NCBI GenBank assembly: GCA_963787895.1
Contig: CAWBEX010000005.1
Span: 54,667 to 118,666 of the forward strand
Length of the DNA: 64,000 bases
Direction: 5' to 3'
Source of the DNA: Anderseniella sp963787895
GTDB lineage: Bacteria > Pseudomonadota > Alphaproteobacteria > Rhizobiales > Aestuariivirgaceae
The translations under genes and the position numbers were made by a program. The notes under the pieces were generated by a model. That model saw nothing but the letters and a program-made list of their open reading frames with translations, ran no database searches and was not told the origin of the DNA. Shown one piece after another: positions 16,179 to 24,792 of the stretch; the first letter of the stretch is position 1; each line of letters starts with the position of its first letter.

Positions 16179-17375
16179 GTGATCAGGCAGATTTCAATCC
16201 CGTTGCTGACGGCACTGGGTGCCGGCCTGTCCGTGCTTTGTGCTGAGCGCATCGTGCAGGTCCTCGACATCACGCTGGGCAACCGCAACTCGTTCGGAGT
16301 CGTGCTTGAATTGCTGGCCTACTGGATGCCGCACTACATTGGCCTGGCAGCGCCTGTTGCGCTTTATCTCGGATTGCTGTTCGGCTTCAACAAGATGTCC
16401 AAGGATTCCGAGCTGGATGCGTTTCTGGCAGCAGGCGTCGGACTTGGCAGATTGACCCGTCCTGTATCACTTGTCGCTGTCGTGCTGGCAATGAACGCCG
16501 CTTTGATGTTCGGCTGGGTGCAGCCATACTCACTCTACGCCTACCGGGCGACTGTGTACGCGCTGGCCAACGTGGATGTCTTCTACCTGGCCGAAGAAGG
16601 CGTGTTCATGCAAACCGGCAAGAGGACCTTCATCCTCGACAAGCTGGAACGCCGCGACAACTCTTTCCAGCGCATCTTCATGTATGAAGACAAGGGGCAG
16701 AAAGGCAGCGAAACAATCACGGCCCCCAACGGCAAGCTTGTCGAAGATATGTCCAGCGAAAGGCCTTTGCTGAGGCTGGAAAATGGCCACAGGCTTGAAC
16801 AACGCACAACCGCGCCAACCAGAGGAAACTCTCTGGTGCAGCCGCCCCTGGTCGGAGACTTCAAATCTGCCGACGTCGCAATTGGTGAGTTGGCAAAGGG
16901 CGCATTCCGCGCGCGCGGGCGAAGGGTGCGCGAACTCACTTTGGGCGAATTGTACTCCGACCTGAAGAAAACCGATCTGCAACCCAATTGGAAACGCCAG
17001 GTCCAGGCAGAGTTTCACCTCCGGTTGGCCATGGTGGCGCTGGTCCTCATTCTGCCTTTCCTGGCCCTGCCCTACGCCATCGGGTCCAGGCGCGGCAACA
17101 GAGCCTACAGATTTGCCATCGCACTTATCCTGCTCGTGGCATTTCACGAGATACTGCAGCAAGGTCACTTGTTGACCCGCGTCTCCGGCACACCTGTCGT
17201 GTACACAATCTGGCTGCCGTTCGCCCTGTTCACCAGTTTCGCATTCTGGCGCTTTTACGTGACCTGCTACACCCTGCCTCGCCCATGGCTGGAGCCGCTC
17301 GTTGAAGAGGTTGCAGACTATATCAAGGCTGCATGGCGCAAGTTCCGGCCTCATCCGGCGGCGGGTAACCCATGA
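16179..17375 (+). CDS. lptF: LptF-like permease (YjgP/YjgQ family)
   Basis: The 398-residue permease has the LptF/LptG plan: membrane helices at the N-terminus, a large periplasmic beta-jellyroll domain (about residues 125-285), and three C-terminal helices. With LptG and the LptB ATPase it would extract a lipid from the inner membrane towards a periplasmic bridge. The start is uncertain. GTG 16179 is the only standard start codon in the open frame, but the conserved IERY segment that usually follows the initiator Met in LptF is encoded just upstream (about 16167-16178) with no ATG, GTG or TTG. The lptG start overlaps the stop by four bases. It is next to sphingolipid genes rather than lptD. 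Confidence 0.85.
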   Translation: MIRQISIPLLTALGAGLSVLCAERIVQVLDITLGNRNSFGVVLELLAYWMPHYIGLAAPVALYLGLLFGFNKMSKDSELDAFLAAGVGLGRLTRPVSLVAVVLAMNAALMFGWVQPYSLYAYRATVYALANVDVFYLAEEGVFMQTGKRTFILDKLERRDNSFQRIFMYEDKGQKGSETITAPNGKLVEDMSSERPLLRLENGHRLEQRTTAPTRGNSLVQPPLVGDFKSADVAIGELAKGAFRARGRRVRELTLGELYSDLKKTDLQPNWKRQVQAEFHLRLAMVALVLILPFLALPYAIGSRRGNRAYRFAIALILLVAFHEILQQGHLLTRVSGTPVVYTIWLPFALFTSFAFWRFYVTCYTLPRPWLEPLVEEVADYIKAAWRKFRPHPAAGNP

Positions 17376-18448
17376 AAACCATAGGCTGGCTACTGTCCAA
17401 GATGATCCTGCTGCGGTTCGCGATAATCCTGACCGGCATATCAGTATTTGTGACGTCCCTGACAATCGTCACCTACTCCGAGGAAATTCTCAAGCAGGGG
17501 CAGGAAGGCACCAACCCGATCCTGCAGTACGCTGCATTGTTGCTTCCTGTGACGGCCTCGACATTCATGGCCATATCGGTGCTGCTTGGCATTCTGCTGG
17601 CGCTGGTGGAATTGTCCTATCGCAGCGAACTGACCGCAATCTGGGCAACTGGCCTATCACCACTTAGAGTCGTGCTGATGCTGCTACCCATTTCACTGGT
17701 GATTGGCGGTATAACGTTCCTGATTGCCGATCAGGGTGTGCCAAGAGTTACGCCTTCACTGGTAGACTGGGGCATTGGTGAATACGGGCGCCAGAAAGCA
17801 TCTGCTGGAGATGGCAAACACATCTGGATGCGCGCCGGCAATGACATACTTCGCGCCCGCTCAGCCAACGCAGACGCAACCGAACTGAGCGATATCATCA
17901 TCTTCCGGCGTGACGACGAGGGCAGGCTGACTGAACAGATCAACGCCGGCAAAGCAGTACTCTCCGGCACCCGCTGGCAGCTTGAGAACGTCATTATCTT
18001 CCACTCGGAAAACGTCCAGCCAAACCGGCTGGACCGGATGATCTATTCCGGCAACATGCGCCCGGCGCGCGAAGGCAAGAGGTCCGGCGAACCGGCAGAG
18101 ATGTCAACGGTCGACCTGGGCTACTTCATCCGCAATCAGGGTTTCGGCATCAAGCCGGTACACGTGTTTGAAACATGGTGGCACCGGCGCATGTCACTGT
18201 TGCTGACCCCCTGGCTGATGCTGGCACTTTGCATACCTCTGGCAGTACAGTTTCGCCGAGGCGGCGGCGCAGGCAGACTATTCATGGTCGGCCTTGCCCT
18301 GGGCTTCACATTCTCGATATTCGAGGGCATTGCCCTGACCATGGGAGAGGTCGGTTTCGTGCCGCCGTGGTTCGGCGCCTGGGCGCCGTTTCTCACTTAT
18401 GCAGCACTAGCCTCGGCGATGATGTTCAAGGCCGAAACAGTTTCCTGA
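17372..18448 (+). CDS. lptG: LptG-like permease (YjgP/YjgQ family)
   Basis: The 358-residue partner of LptF has N-terminal helices up to about residue 120 including the ISVLLGILLALVELSYRSE region, then a periplasmic domain, then three C-terminal helices with the terminal PPWFGAWAPFLTY segment. It is coupled to lptF by an ATGA overlap. In the canonical pathway LptF and LptG form the membrane part of LptB2FG, which drives lipopolysaccharide export. Here the pair closes a plus-strand run containing a flippase and a candidate ceramide synthase and converges with the serine palmitoyltransferase operon (9 bases between stops). Whether it handles LPS or a sphingolipid is open; no lptA, lptB, lptC or lptD is in the window. 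Confidence 0.86.
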   Translation: MKTIGWLLSKMILLRFAIILTGISVFVTSLTIVTYSEEILKQGQEGTNPILQYAALLLPVTASTFMAISVLLGILLALVELSYRSELTAIWATGLSPLRVVLMLLPISLVIGGITFLIADQGVPRVTPSLVDWGIGEYGRQKASAGDGKHIWMRAGNDILRARSANADATELSDIIIFRRDDEGRLTEQINAGKAVLSGTRWQLENVIIFHSENVQPNRLDRMIYSGNMRPAREGKRSGEPAEMSTVDLGYFIRNQGFGIKPVHVFETWWHRRMSLLLTPWLMLALCIPLAVQFRRGGGAGRLFMVGLALGFTFSIFEGIALTMGEVGFVPPWFGAWAPFLTYAALASAMMFKAETVS

Positions 18449-18457
18449 CCAGTTGAT

Positions 18458-19663
18458 CTAGGCAGACGCAGCGATTTTCTGACCTGCAGCCACGACACTT
18501 GCGAACAGCTCGATGATGCGGTCAATCTCTGCTTCGGTATGCGCTGCTGAAACCGAACAGCGCAACAGGCACAGCTTGCCCGGCGTGCCAGGTGGTAGTG
18601 CAATATTCACGTAAACGCCTGCCTCCAGAAGCTGGTTCCACATCACCAGCGTCGAAGCCTCATCAGAACATTTCACCGCAATGACCGGGCTGACCTCATC
18701 GCAACCAAGCACAAGCCCCAACCCGCGCAACCCATGAAACAGCCGCGCCGAGTTGGCCTGAAGTCTGGTCCTTCGCTCTGGTTCATTCGCCAGCACACGC
18801 ACCGCCGCCGTCGCCGTAGCCACCGAAGCTGGCGAAGGCGACGCTGTGAACATGTAAGGCTTTGACGAATACCTGACCGTCTCGAACATCGGATGGTTGG
18901 ACGCACCAAACCCGCCGATTGCGCCGATGGATTTTGAGAATGTGCCGACGATGAAATCTGCCTCGTCCATCACACCTGCTTCATCTGCCAACCCGCGCCC
19001 ATTTGGCCCCAGCACTCCAAAGGAGTGCGCTTCATCGACCAGCAGCTGAAACCCGTGCTTTTTCTTGACCTCGACAAAATCAGCCAGAGGCGCCCGGTCG
19101 CCCAACATGGAGTAGATACCCTCCAGCACCACCAGCCTGCCGCCGCCATCGTCTTCCATGCGCGAAAGACGCTTATCCAGATCGGTAGCGTCATTATGAC
19201 GGAAGCGAATCAATTTCGCACCGGACAAGGTGCATCCGTCATAGATCGACGAATGACTATCAGCATCGAGAAAGATGGTATCCTTCGGCCCGGCAAGCCC
19301 GGCCATCATGCCAAGATTGGCCTGGTAACCGGTGGAAAACACAATGCAGTGCTTCATGCCGAGAAAACCAGCCAGTTCCTGCTCCAGTTGCTCATGAATG
19401 ACATAGCTGCCATTGGCGATGCGCGATCCCGTCGTGCCGGTACCAAACGTCTCAAGCGCAGTCTTGCCCGCGGCAATGCAGGAAGGCTCGAATGTGATGC
19501 CCATGTAGTTGTTGGTGCCCGCCAGAATGGTATCGCGGCCATCAATCATGGCACGAGTCGGCGACAATATCTGCTCATTGACCGGGCCGACGCGTGACCC
19601 GGCAGCTGCCACCTTGGCCATGCGCTCCAGAATACCCCGGTTCTTTTCCAGCAAGTCAGCCAT
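18458..19663 (-). CDS. spt: Serine palmitoyltransferase (alpha-oxoamine synthase)
   Basis: This enzyme condenses L-serine with a long-chain acyl thioester to 3-ketosphinganine, the first step of sphingolipid synthesis. The 401-residue protein has the alpha-oxoamine-synthase motifs: DADSHSSIYDG (His138 stacks on PLP), DEAHSFGVLG at 210-219, and the PLP Schiff-base lysine in GTFSKSIGAIGG (Lys244). Fold-type I relatives KBL and BioF share these motifs. Serine palmitoyltransferase is preferred because a dedicated acyl carrier protein gene ends 12 bases upstream and a CerR-like reductase and an acyl-AMP ligase precede it, the Caulobacter ceramide set. It is the last gene of that minus-strand operon. 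Confidence 0.87.
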   Translation of the reverse strand: MADLLEKNRGILERMAKVAAAGSRVGPVNEQILSPTRAMIDGRDTILAGTNNYMGITFEPSCIAAGKTALETFGTGTTGSRIANGSYVIHEQLEQELAGFLGMKHCIVFSTGYQANLGMMAGLAGPKDTIFLDADSHSSIYDGCTLSGAKLIRFRHNDATDLDKRLSRMEDDGGGRLVVLEGIYSMLGDRAPLADFVEVKKKHGFQLLVDEAHSFGVLGPNGRGLADEAGVMDEADFIVGTFSKSIGAIGGFGASNHPMFETVRYSSKPYMFTASPSPASVATATAAVRVLANEPERRTRLQANSARLFHGLRGLGLVLGCDEVSPVIAVKCSDEASTLVMWNQLLEAGVYVNIALPPGTPGKLCLLRCSVSAAHTEAEIDRIIELFASVVAAGQKIAASA

Positions 19664-19675
19664 GTGATGTGTACC

Positions 19676-19933
19676 CTATGCCTTGCTGGTACGGTCCTGA
19701 ACAACCGACACCAGGTCTTTCATGGTGTGCGTCTCTGACAGCACGTTGAGCGGAATGTCGATGTCGAAATGATCCTCGACTTCCATCACAAAATCCATCA
19801 CCGACACCGAATCGATCGCCAGATCTACGGCAATTTCGGTTTGCGGTTTCAACTCGATCTTTTTCTCGTTAAACGGCTGCAAAAGCTCGCTCAACTTGCC
19901 AAAGATTTCGCTCTCGTCATCTGTCATCTGCAT
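19676..19933 (-). CDS. Acyl carrier protein, dedicated to ceramide pathway
   Basis: The 85-residue carrier protein has the phosphopantetheine attachment Ser42 in the DLAIDSVSVMDFVMEVED block, with acidic helix II following. I start it at ATG 19933, which is preceded by GTGGAAG with good spacing; ATG 19927 is two codons further in, while the longer open frame upstream runs through the end of the cerR-like gene and is not protein-like. In Caulobacter, a dedicated carrier protein next to serine palmitoyltransferase supplies the acyl chain for 3-ketosphinganine formation. The acyl-AMP ligase two genes upstream is the natural loading enzyme. Confidence 0.88.
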   Translation of the reverse strand: MQMTDDESEIFGKLSELLQPFNEKKIELKPQTEIAVDLAIDSVSVMDFVMEVEDHFDIDIPLNVLSETHTMKDLVSVVQDRTSKA

Positions 19934-19974
19934 CTTGTACTTCCACCAACAATGTGCCGCTTTGTAGGCGGCTG

Positions 19975-20934
19975 TCACCCCTGAGGCAACCACCCGTTTT
20001 GCCTGTACCATTTCAATGTCCGGGCAAACCCTGCCGCAAATCCGGTCGCGGGCTTCCACTGCCCGATCACGTCCAGCCGCCGTCCGTGTATCACCCAGTC
20101 AGGATGATACAATTCCCGGACTTTGCCGGGTGATAGGATTTGTGGCTTGCCTGAAACTCTGGCCGCCATACCCAACACACAACCAGCCATGCCCAGCACA
20201 CCGCGCGGCAACAAATTCACCTTCGGCGTGAAGCCCAGGCTTTCCCCTGCCGCTGCTGCAAGTGCGGCCCAGTCATATCCACCTGCCCGTCCGTCATCAA
20301 CCTCATAGACCTGCCTCGCCGGCGCAGCCCCTTCCGCAACTGAGCAAAGCGCCTGGGCAAGATCATCAACATGGATCACAGACACCCTTTGTGTACCTGT
20401 ACCGGTAAGCCAGGCCGTGCGGCGTGACAATTGTTGAATGAGCGGCAGCGTGGCCTTGTCGCCGGGTCCGTAAACCGCAGGTGGGCGAACGATAATCCAG
20501 TCAAGGTCGTCACCATTGCGGAACAGGTCTTCAGCTCTTGCCTTCGAGCCACAATAGCCCGACAGCTGCGGCTCGCGTGCAGCAAGCGATGAAACGTGCA
20601 CGAAGCGCTTCACGCCGGCCTTGCGCGATGCGTTCAAAACTGCCCGGGTGCCCTCTACGTTCACGGCCATGAACCCGGTTTTGTCCACGGCACTGACCGC
20701 TCCTGCCACATGCACCACAACATCGGCGCCTGCAACCAGTTGATCCAAAGCCGCCTCGTTGCCGAGATCGCCGTCAACCATGTTGGTCCCCAACTGCTGC
20801 AAGCTGGTCGCCCGTTGCCTGTCCCGTACCAGCGCAGTGAGAATGTGGTGCTTGCCGCAGATCACGCTGGCAGTGTTTGCGCCAACGAAGCCGGTCGCCC
20901 CTGTCATGGCTATGCGCAACGGTTTGGAGGACAT
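19975..20934 (-). CDS. cerR: NAD-dependent epimerase/reductase, CerR-like
   Basis: The 319-residue extended short-chain dehydrogenase binds NAD(P) through GATGFVGANTASV at about residues 12-24 and has the YCGSK catalytic pair (Tyr and Lys, spaced by three) near residue 127. CerR of Caulobacter belongs to this fold and reduces the 3-keto group during ceramide synthesis, after N-acylation in the bacterial order. The gene lies 36 bases after the acyl-AMP ligase and 41 before the acyl carrier protein, all on one strand. Assignment to CerR rests on this context; dihydroflavonol-reductase-like relatives share all motifs. Confidence 0.78.
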   Translation of the reverse strand: MSSKPLRIAMTGATGFVGANTASVICGKHHILTALVRDRQRATSLQQLGTNMVDGDLGNEAALDQLVAGADVVVHVAGAVSAVDKTGFMAVNVEGTRAVLNASRKAGVKRFVHVSSLAAREPQLSGYCGSKARAEDLFRNGDDLDWIIVRPPAVYGPGDKATLPLIQQLSRRTAWLTGTGTQRVSVIHVDDLAQALCSVAEGAAPARQVYEVDDGRAGGYDWAALAAAAGESLGFTPKVNLLPRGVLGMAGCVLGMAARVSGKPQILSPGKVRELYHPDWVIHGRRLDVIGQWKPATGFAAGFARTLKWYRQNGWLPQG

Positions 20935-20970
20935 GAGCTTTCACGACTGAAAATTGGCAGGCCGGCAAAC

Positions 20971-22800
20971 CTATTCGGCAGCAACTGACGCGACGGTTGC
21001 TTCGCTGACGAAACCAGATGCAATATCGTGAATTTCGCCATTGAGGAACATGGTCTTTGCCCCTGCCCTGGACAACTTGCCCGAAGACGTGAAAGGCAGC
21101 GACTTCGGCGGCACCATCACCACTTGGGCCTCGATGCCGGCCGTGCGTGAAATCTGTGCAACCACGTCACTGCGAACCTGCTCGATTGCTGCAACATCGC
21201 GCAACCGGCACTGCACCAGCACCTTTACAACGTCTTCACCCTTCGCACCGTCCACTGCAAATGCAGCAACGTCGCCGTCGCGGACTGGTTCGAGTTTCTC
21301 GACCGCCCACTCGATGTCCTGCGGCCAGATATTGCGGCCATTGTGCAAGATCATGTCCTTGGCGCGGCCAGTGATGACAATCTCGCCATCCAGCCAGTAG
21401 CCCATGTCGCCGGTATCCATGAAGCCGTCTTCACGCATGATCTCAGCAGTTGCTTCTTCGTTGCGGAAGTAGCCGCTCATCAAGCTGGGCCCGGCAATCT
21501 CGATACGCCCGATCTCCCGTTCGGCAAGCTCACGGCCCATGGCGTTGACAATTCGCATCTTGTGATTTGGCAAAGGCTTGCCGCACACCACGAAGCTGCG
21601 CACCTTGTCAGGATCGTTGGCTCTGGAGGCTTCAGCCCTGCCAAACTCCTTCATCGTGGTGCGGTCAATCACATCAATTCGGATTTCCTGCTCAGCATCG
21701 ACAAAGGCAACCCCGAGTGTCGATTCCGCCATGCCGTAACTCGGCAGGAAGGCCCGCTTCCTGAAGCCGGCAACACCAAGTGTATCAGCAAAAAGTTCCA
21801 GCACATCTGCGCGCACCATGTCGCCGCCGATACCGGCAACGCGCCACTGGTCGAGCTTCAGATCCGGGGCCTCACCATTGATGCGGCGGGCAGCCAGATC
21901 GTAACCAAACGACGGGCCATAAGCGATTGTACACTGGTTCTGAGACATCAACTTGAGCCACAGCGCCGGACGGCGGGCAAACGCTGGCGTTGCCAGATAA
22001 TCCACCGACACCTGCCCCATCATTGGCGACAGGCAAAACCCGACCAACCCCATGTCATGATACAATGGCAGCCACGAGAACGCTCGATCGGTCGAGCGCA
22101 CTTTCAGGCCATGCCGCAGGATAGCCATGGTGTTGGCACAGGCAGCCCTCTGCGAAATCAGCACACCTTTCGGATGGGAGGTCGATCCGGAAGAGTACTG
22201 GATGTAGGAAACATCATCCGGGCCGAATGGCTTGAGCGTGGCTCCTGTCGCACTGTACTGGTCAAGCTGCTCATGGCTGAGCACTCTCTTGACCCGGGCC
22301 CTGTCTGCCGCCTCACGAACCAGATCTTCCAGATCCGAAGTTGTCACAACCGCTGTTGCATGGGCGCTTTCAAGCATCCCCGCTATGCGGCTGATATAGC
22401 CTTCCCTGCCACCAATATACATCGAGTAAGGCAGCGGGCATGGCACCAGGCCGGCATATTGGCAGCCGAAGAACACCACCATGAATTCAGCGCCCGTCTC
22501 AGCAACAACCGCCACACGTGCACCTGGCTTTATGCCGGCATTAACAAGCCTGTGCGCCGCAGCAATGGCACGCTTGCGCAACTGTGCATAAGTAACGCTT
22601 TCGTCCAGTGCGCCGCGCGGGCCGTAGAAGTTGAGACCTGTTTCACCTTGGGCAGCATAGTCAAGGCCTTCACACAAAGTGGAAAACCCGCCAAGCCGCT
22701 GCACAAGCCTGTGATTTATTGTGGGAGTAGCCAATTGACTGGCCACACTGCTGCTGCTTCCTGCTCCGGACCCTGTTTCGGATGTCGTGTCGGCACGCAC
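20971..22800 (-). CDS. Fatty acyl-AMP ligase / acyl-ACP synthetase
   Basis: The 609-residue ANL-superfamily enzyme has the adenylation motif YIQYSSGSTSHPKGVLIS at about 196-213, SWLPLYHDMGLVG (the signature of fatty acyl-AMP ligases) at about 244, PSYGMAEST at about 350, and the C-terminal DTGDMGYW and GRAKDMI hinge. Ligases of this type make acyl-adenylates and load them onto carrier proteins instead of CoA, which fits the dedicated carrier protein two genes downstream. It starts with GTG and heads the four-gene ligase-cerR-acp-spt operon. Role: delivery of the fatty acid to serine palmitoyltransferase, inferred from the Caulobacter pathway. Confidence 0.85.
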   Translation of the reverse strand: MRADTTSETGSGAGSSSSVASQLATPTINHRLVQRLGGFSTLCEGLDYAAQGETGLNFYGPRGALDESVTYAQLRKRAIAAAHRLVNAGIKPGARVAVVAETGAEFMVVFFGCQYAGLVPCPLPYSMYIGGREGYISRIAGMLESAHATAVVTTSDLEDLVREAADRARVKRVLSHEQLDQYSATGATLKPFGPDDVSYIQYSSGSTSHPKGVLISQRAACANTMAILRHGLKVRSTDRAFSWLPLYHDMGLVGFCLSPMMGQVSVDYLATPAFARRPALWLKLMSQNQCTIAYGPSFGYDLAARRINGEAPDLKLDQWRVAGIGGDMVRADVLELFADTLGVAGFRKRAFLPSYGMAESTLGVAFVDAEQEIRIDVIDRTTMKEFGRAEASRANDPDKVRSFVVCGKPLPNHKMRIVNAMGRELAEREIGRIEIAGPSLMSGYFRNEEATAEIMREDGFMDTGDMGYWLDGEIVITGRAKDMILHNGRNIWPQDIEWAVEKLEPVRDGDVAAFAVDGAKGEDVVKVLVQCRLRDVAAIEQVRSDVVAQISRTAGIEAQVVMVPPKSLPFTSSGKLSRAGAKTMFLNGEIHDIASGFVSEATVASVAAE

Positions 22801-23101
22801 TACCCCAAACCCCTTTGTTCAACAGCCTGTCTGGCAAATCCCCTATCGAATACCAGACGGCAAATTTCTGCCATTTCCATGCACGCAATGTTTACCAGAT
22901 GCCATCGGGGCAGCTGAAATCACTTGATATTTCAGAATGTAACGTGCTGGCGTGTGGCTAACCCCCAATGCGTGTATGCGCCAGCTTTGTGCCAAAAAAC
23001 TGCCGATTTGAAGGCTTTGACCAGGCGCTCATGCAAAGCCTGTGAAACTGGTTAACTGTGCATTAAGACCTGGCCAGGTGAATGCAGCAGGCCAAAACAA
23101 A
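22801..23101. other. Gene-free stretch upstream of the ceramide operon
   Basis: Three hundred bases lie between the ligase start and the end of the next minus-strand gene. It should contain the promoter of the ligase-cerR-acp-spt operon. I see no persuasive core promoter, no hairpin with a T-run, and no conserved short protein. Confidence 0.4.
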
Positions 23102-23656
23102 TCAAAAACTGATTCGTCCAAGCAGATATCCCAGAATCAGCATTCCCAGTACCCCGAATGTGAAACCCGTCAGCCAGGCCATCACGATTTGTGCATTTGC
23201 TGCACCGCCGGAATTGCCGCTGGCGGCCTCGCTTCGCTGCTTCTCTATCAGCCTGTGAGACGCGTACTCCTGCAACTTTGCAATCATTTCAGGCATTTGC
23301 CTGGTAGAGAAAATCGTCTCCCTGCCCGATGCGTCCTGCCTCATCAGTGTAAAGGTTCGTGGATCAGGCTCCATGATGACAAACGAAATGTCGTCTATCC
23401 AAAGGCGTGGAGGAAACCCGTTTTCCATCTGCAAAGGCAGCAACGATGCCAACTGCTGGTTCTTGCCCAGTTTCACTTTGAGATCTGCATGTAGCGCACT
23501 CAGCCGCAGGGTCTGCGCATCGCGCACATCAACCAGCGCATCAAAATGAGCAGCTTGAGCCAGCCTGGCGCGCCGCACTTCACGCTCCAGCCCGGCAACA
23601 GGCTGGGTCGCCTGAAGACGCTCAGAACTGGAGATTTCTGGTTGCTCGGTACTCAC
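23102..23656 (-). CDS. Membrane-anchored hypothetical protein
   Basis: The 184-residue protein has no family I recognise. Its first 85 residues are largely helical and charged. A central block (about 85-130) contains RLWIDDISFVIMEPDPRTF, then a short alanine/serine/glycine-rich linker, and a single C-terminal hydrophobic helix (about 156-178, WLTGFTFGVLGMLILGYLLG). This is the topology of a tail-anchored cytoplasmic protein. It is alone on the minus strand between the ceramide operon and the BcsS-like gene; I assign no function. The initiator is the ATG at 23656. Confidence 0.65.
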   Translation of the reverse strand: MSTEQPEISSSERLQATQPVAGLEREVRRARLAQAAHFDALVDVRDAQTLRLSALHADLKVKLGKNQQLASLLPLQMENGFPPRLWIDDISFVIMEPDPRTFTLMRQDASGRETIFSTRQMPEMIAKLQEYASHRLIEKQRSEAASGNSGGAANAQIVMAWLTGFTFGVLGMLILGYLLGRISF

Positions 23657-24006
23657 TCACTTACCTTCCCACGACTGCGTAACATACCAGCACCTGCCCA
23701 AATACCTCGCCATCACATGCAGTCACCCATGCATACTAGGCCAGATGTGCCAAAAAGGCACGGCGGTGCGATACTGAGTTCAGTAACTGAATCCTACGCT
23801 GCACAGCCCATGCCACACCGCCTCAAACCGCTGCAATTCAATTTCAATGAATATGCACGTATTTCGAGAATGTCCGCAAACGCCCAAAACCATAGCTGAC
23901 TCCCGCATCAGAGTATCCTGACGTAAACTAGGGTCATTCGGGGTTGAGAAACTATGCTGCGGCACTTGGATGCCTATCAGCAGGTTCTGCCCCAGGGGGT
24001 TTGGGG
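23657..24006. other. Gene-free stretch between the tail-anchored protein and the BcsS-like gene
   Basis: The 350 bases are a divergent region: one gene leaves to the left, the other to the right. An alternative, longer start (TTG 23944) for the rightward gene falls in it. I recognise no RNA gene or repeat. Confidence 0.35.
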
Positions 24007-24792
24007 ATGGCAGAGCAGACAGCGGCACAAGCCGCCGGTCACACAACAGGCAGATTACACAAGACAATGTCTGGCGCAGCAGCGCTTGCCTTGCTCTGCG
24101 GTGCGGCAATTCCGGCAGCAGCTGAAGGCGGCTTCCTGTCCATGGGCGTTGGCGGAGGCCCGGAAGATTTGTGGACATGGCAGTCCGTCTCATGGGCACC
24201 ATGGTCCGGCATTGACGAAACCGGGCTTGTGCTGCGCGCAGCTGTGCGAGGTGAAAACAAGAGCTATGTAACCGAACTGCCGGGGCGTCCTGATGCGCGT
24301 ATTTGGGCACAAGGCATCGGGGCGGATGCGGAGGCTGGCTGGCAATATGTTGCCGACTGGGGCCGCATATCTGCCTTGGCCGGTGTTGCATGGCGCGACT
24401 ACATGCTTTCGCCCTCAGACCCCAATTCGTCACTAGCCAGCAACGATTTCGGGGCGCGGTTCACGCTGGAAGGGCAATACACGTTCGCACAAGGTCTGGG
24501 AGCCTTTGGTTATGGCGAATACATCACCGGGTTTGATCAATGGTTCGTGCAGGTGCGCCCCTACATGGAGCTGGAATCGGGCCTGAAGATCGGGCCTGAA
24601 TTTTCCCTGGGCGGAGGCGAGGATTACCTGCACACCCGCGCCGGATTGTTCGTCACCGGGTATGAAGTTGAGCTGCCATGGGTCGGCCTTTTCTGGCTGG
24701 GAGCATCGGCAGGAGCCCGCATCGACGCCGAAACAGCCGAAGTTGCACCATACGCGGGCGTACATTTCTCACGCCGGATCAACGGTTTCTGA
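24007..24792 (+). CDS. BcsS-like cellulose-associated outer-membrane-type protein
   Basis: The 261-residue product has a signal peptide whose core is GAAALALLCGAAIPAAAEGG (about 23-42), cleaved near AAA-EGG. The mature part is an alternating aromatic beta-strand protein resembling the cellulose-biosynthesis protein BcsS of alphaproteobacteria: the WRDYMLSPSDPNSSLASND segment matches the characteristic strand-loop of that family. The exact BcsS role is not settled, and no cellulose synthase genes lie nearby, so I keep the label tentative. I start at ATG 24007, which has CAGGGGGT upstream; TTG 23944 would add a poor N-terminal tail. The stop overlaps the convergent hydroxylase stop by 14 bases. 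Confidence 0.55.
   Translation: MAEQTAAQAAGHTTGRLHKTMSGAAALALLCGAAIPAAAEGGFLSMGVGGGPEDLWTWQSVSWAPWSGIDETGLVLRAAVRGENKSYVTELPGRPDARIWAQGIGADAEAGWQYVADWGRISALAGVAWRDYMLSPSDPNSSLASNDFGARFTLEGQYTFAQGLGAFGYGEYITGFDQWFVQVRPYMELESGLKIGPEFSLGGGEDYLHTRAGLFVTGYEVELPWVGLFWLGASAGARIDAETAEVAPYAGVHFSRRINGF

Noticed and set aside
16530..17465. Minus-strand open frame of 311 codons opposite lptF
   Set aside because: Shadow of a well-supported membrane protein.
21343..22917. Plus-strand open frame of 524 codons opposite the acyl-AMP ligase
   Set aside because: Antisense to a gene with complete family motifs; composition of the translated frame is atypical, with no recognisable domain.
23780..24433. Minus-strand open frame of 217 codons opposite the BcsS-like gene
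   Set aside because: The other strand gives a signal peptide and beta-strand pattern; this one is low-complexity.
24007..24792. Reading the BcsS-like gene as part of a cellulose synthase operon
   Set aside because: No bcsA, bcsB, bcsC or bcsZ is present in the window, so an operon role cannot be supported.
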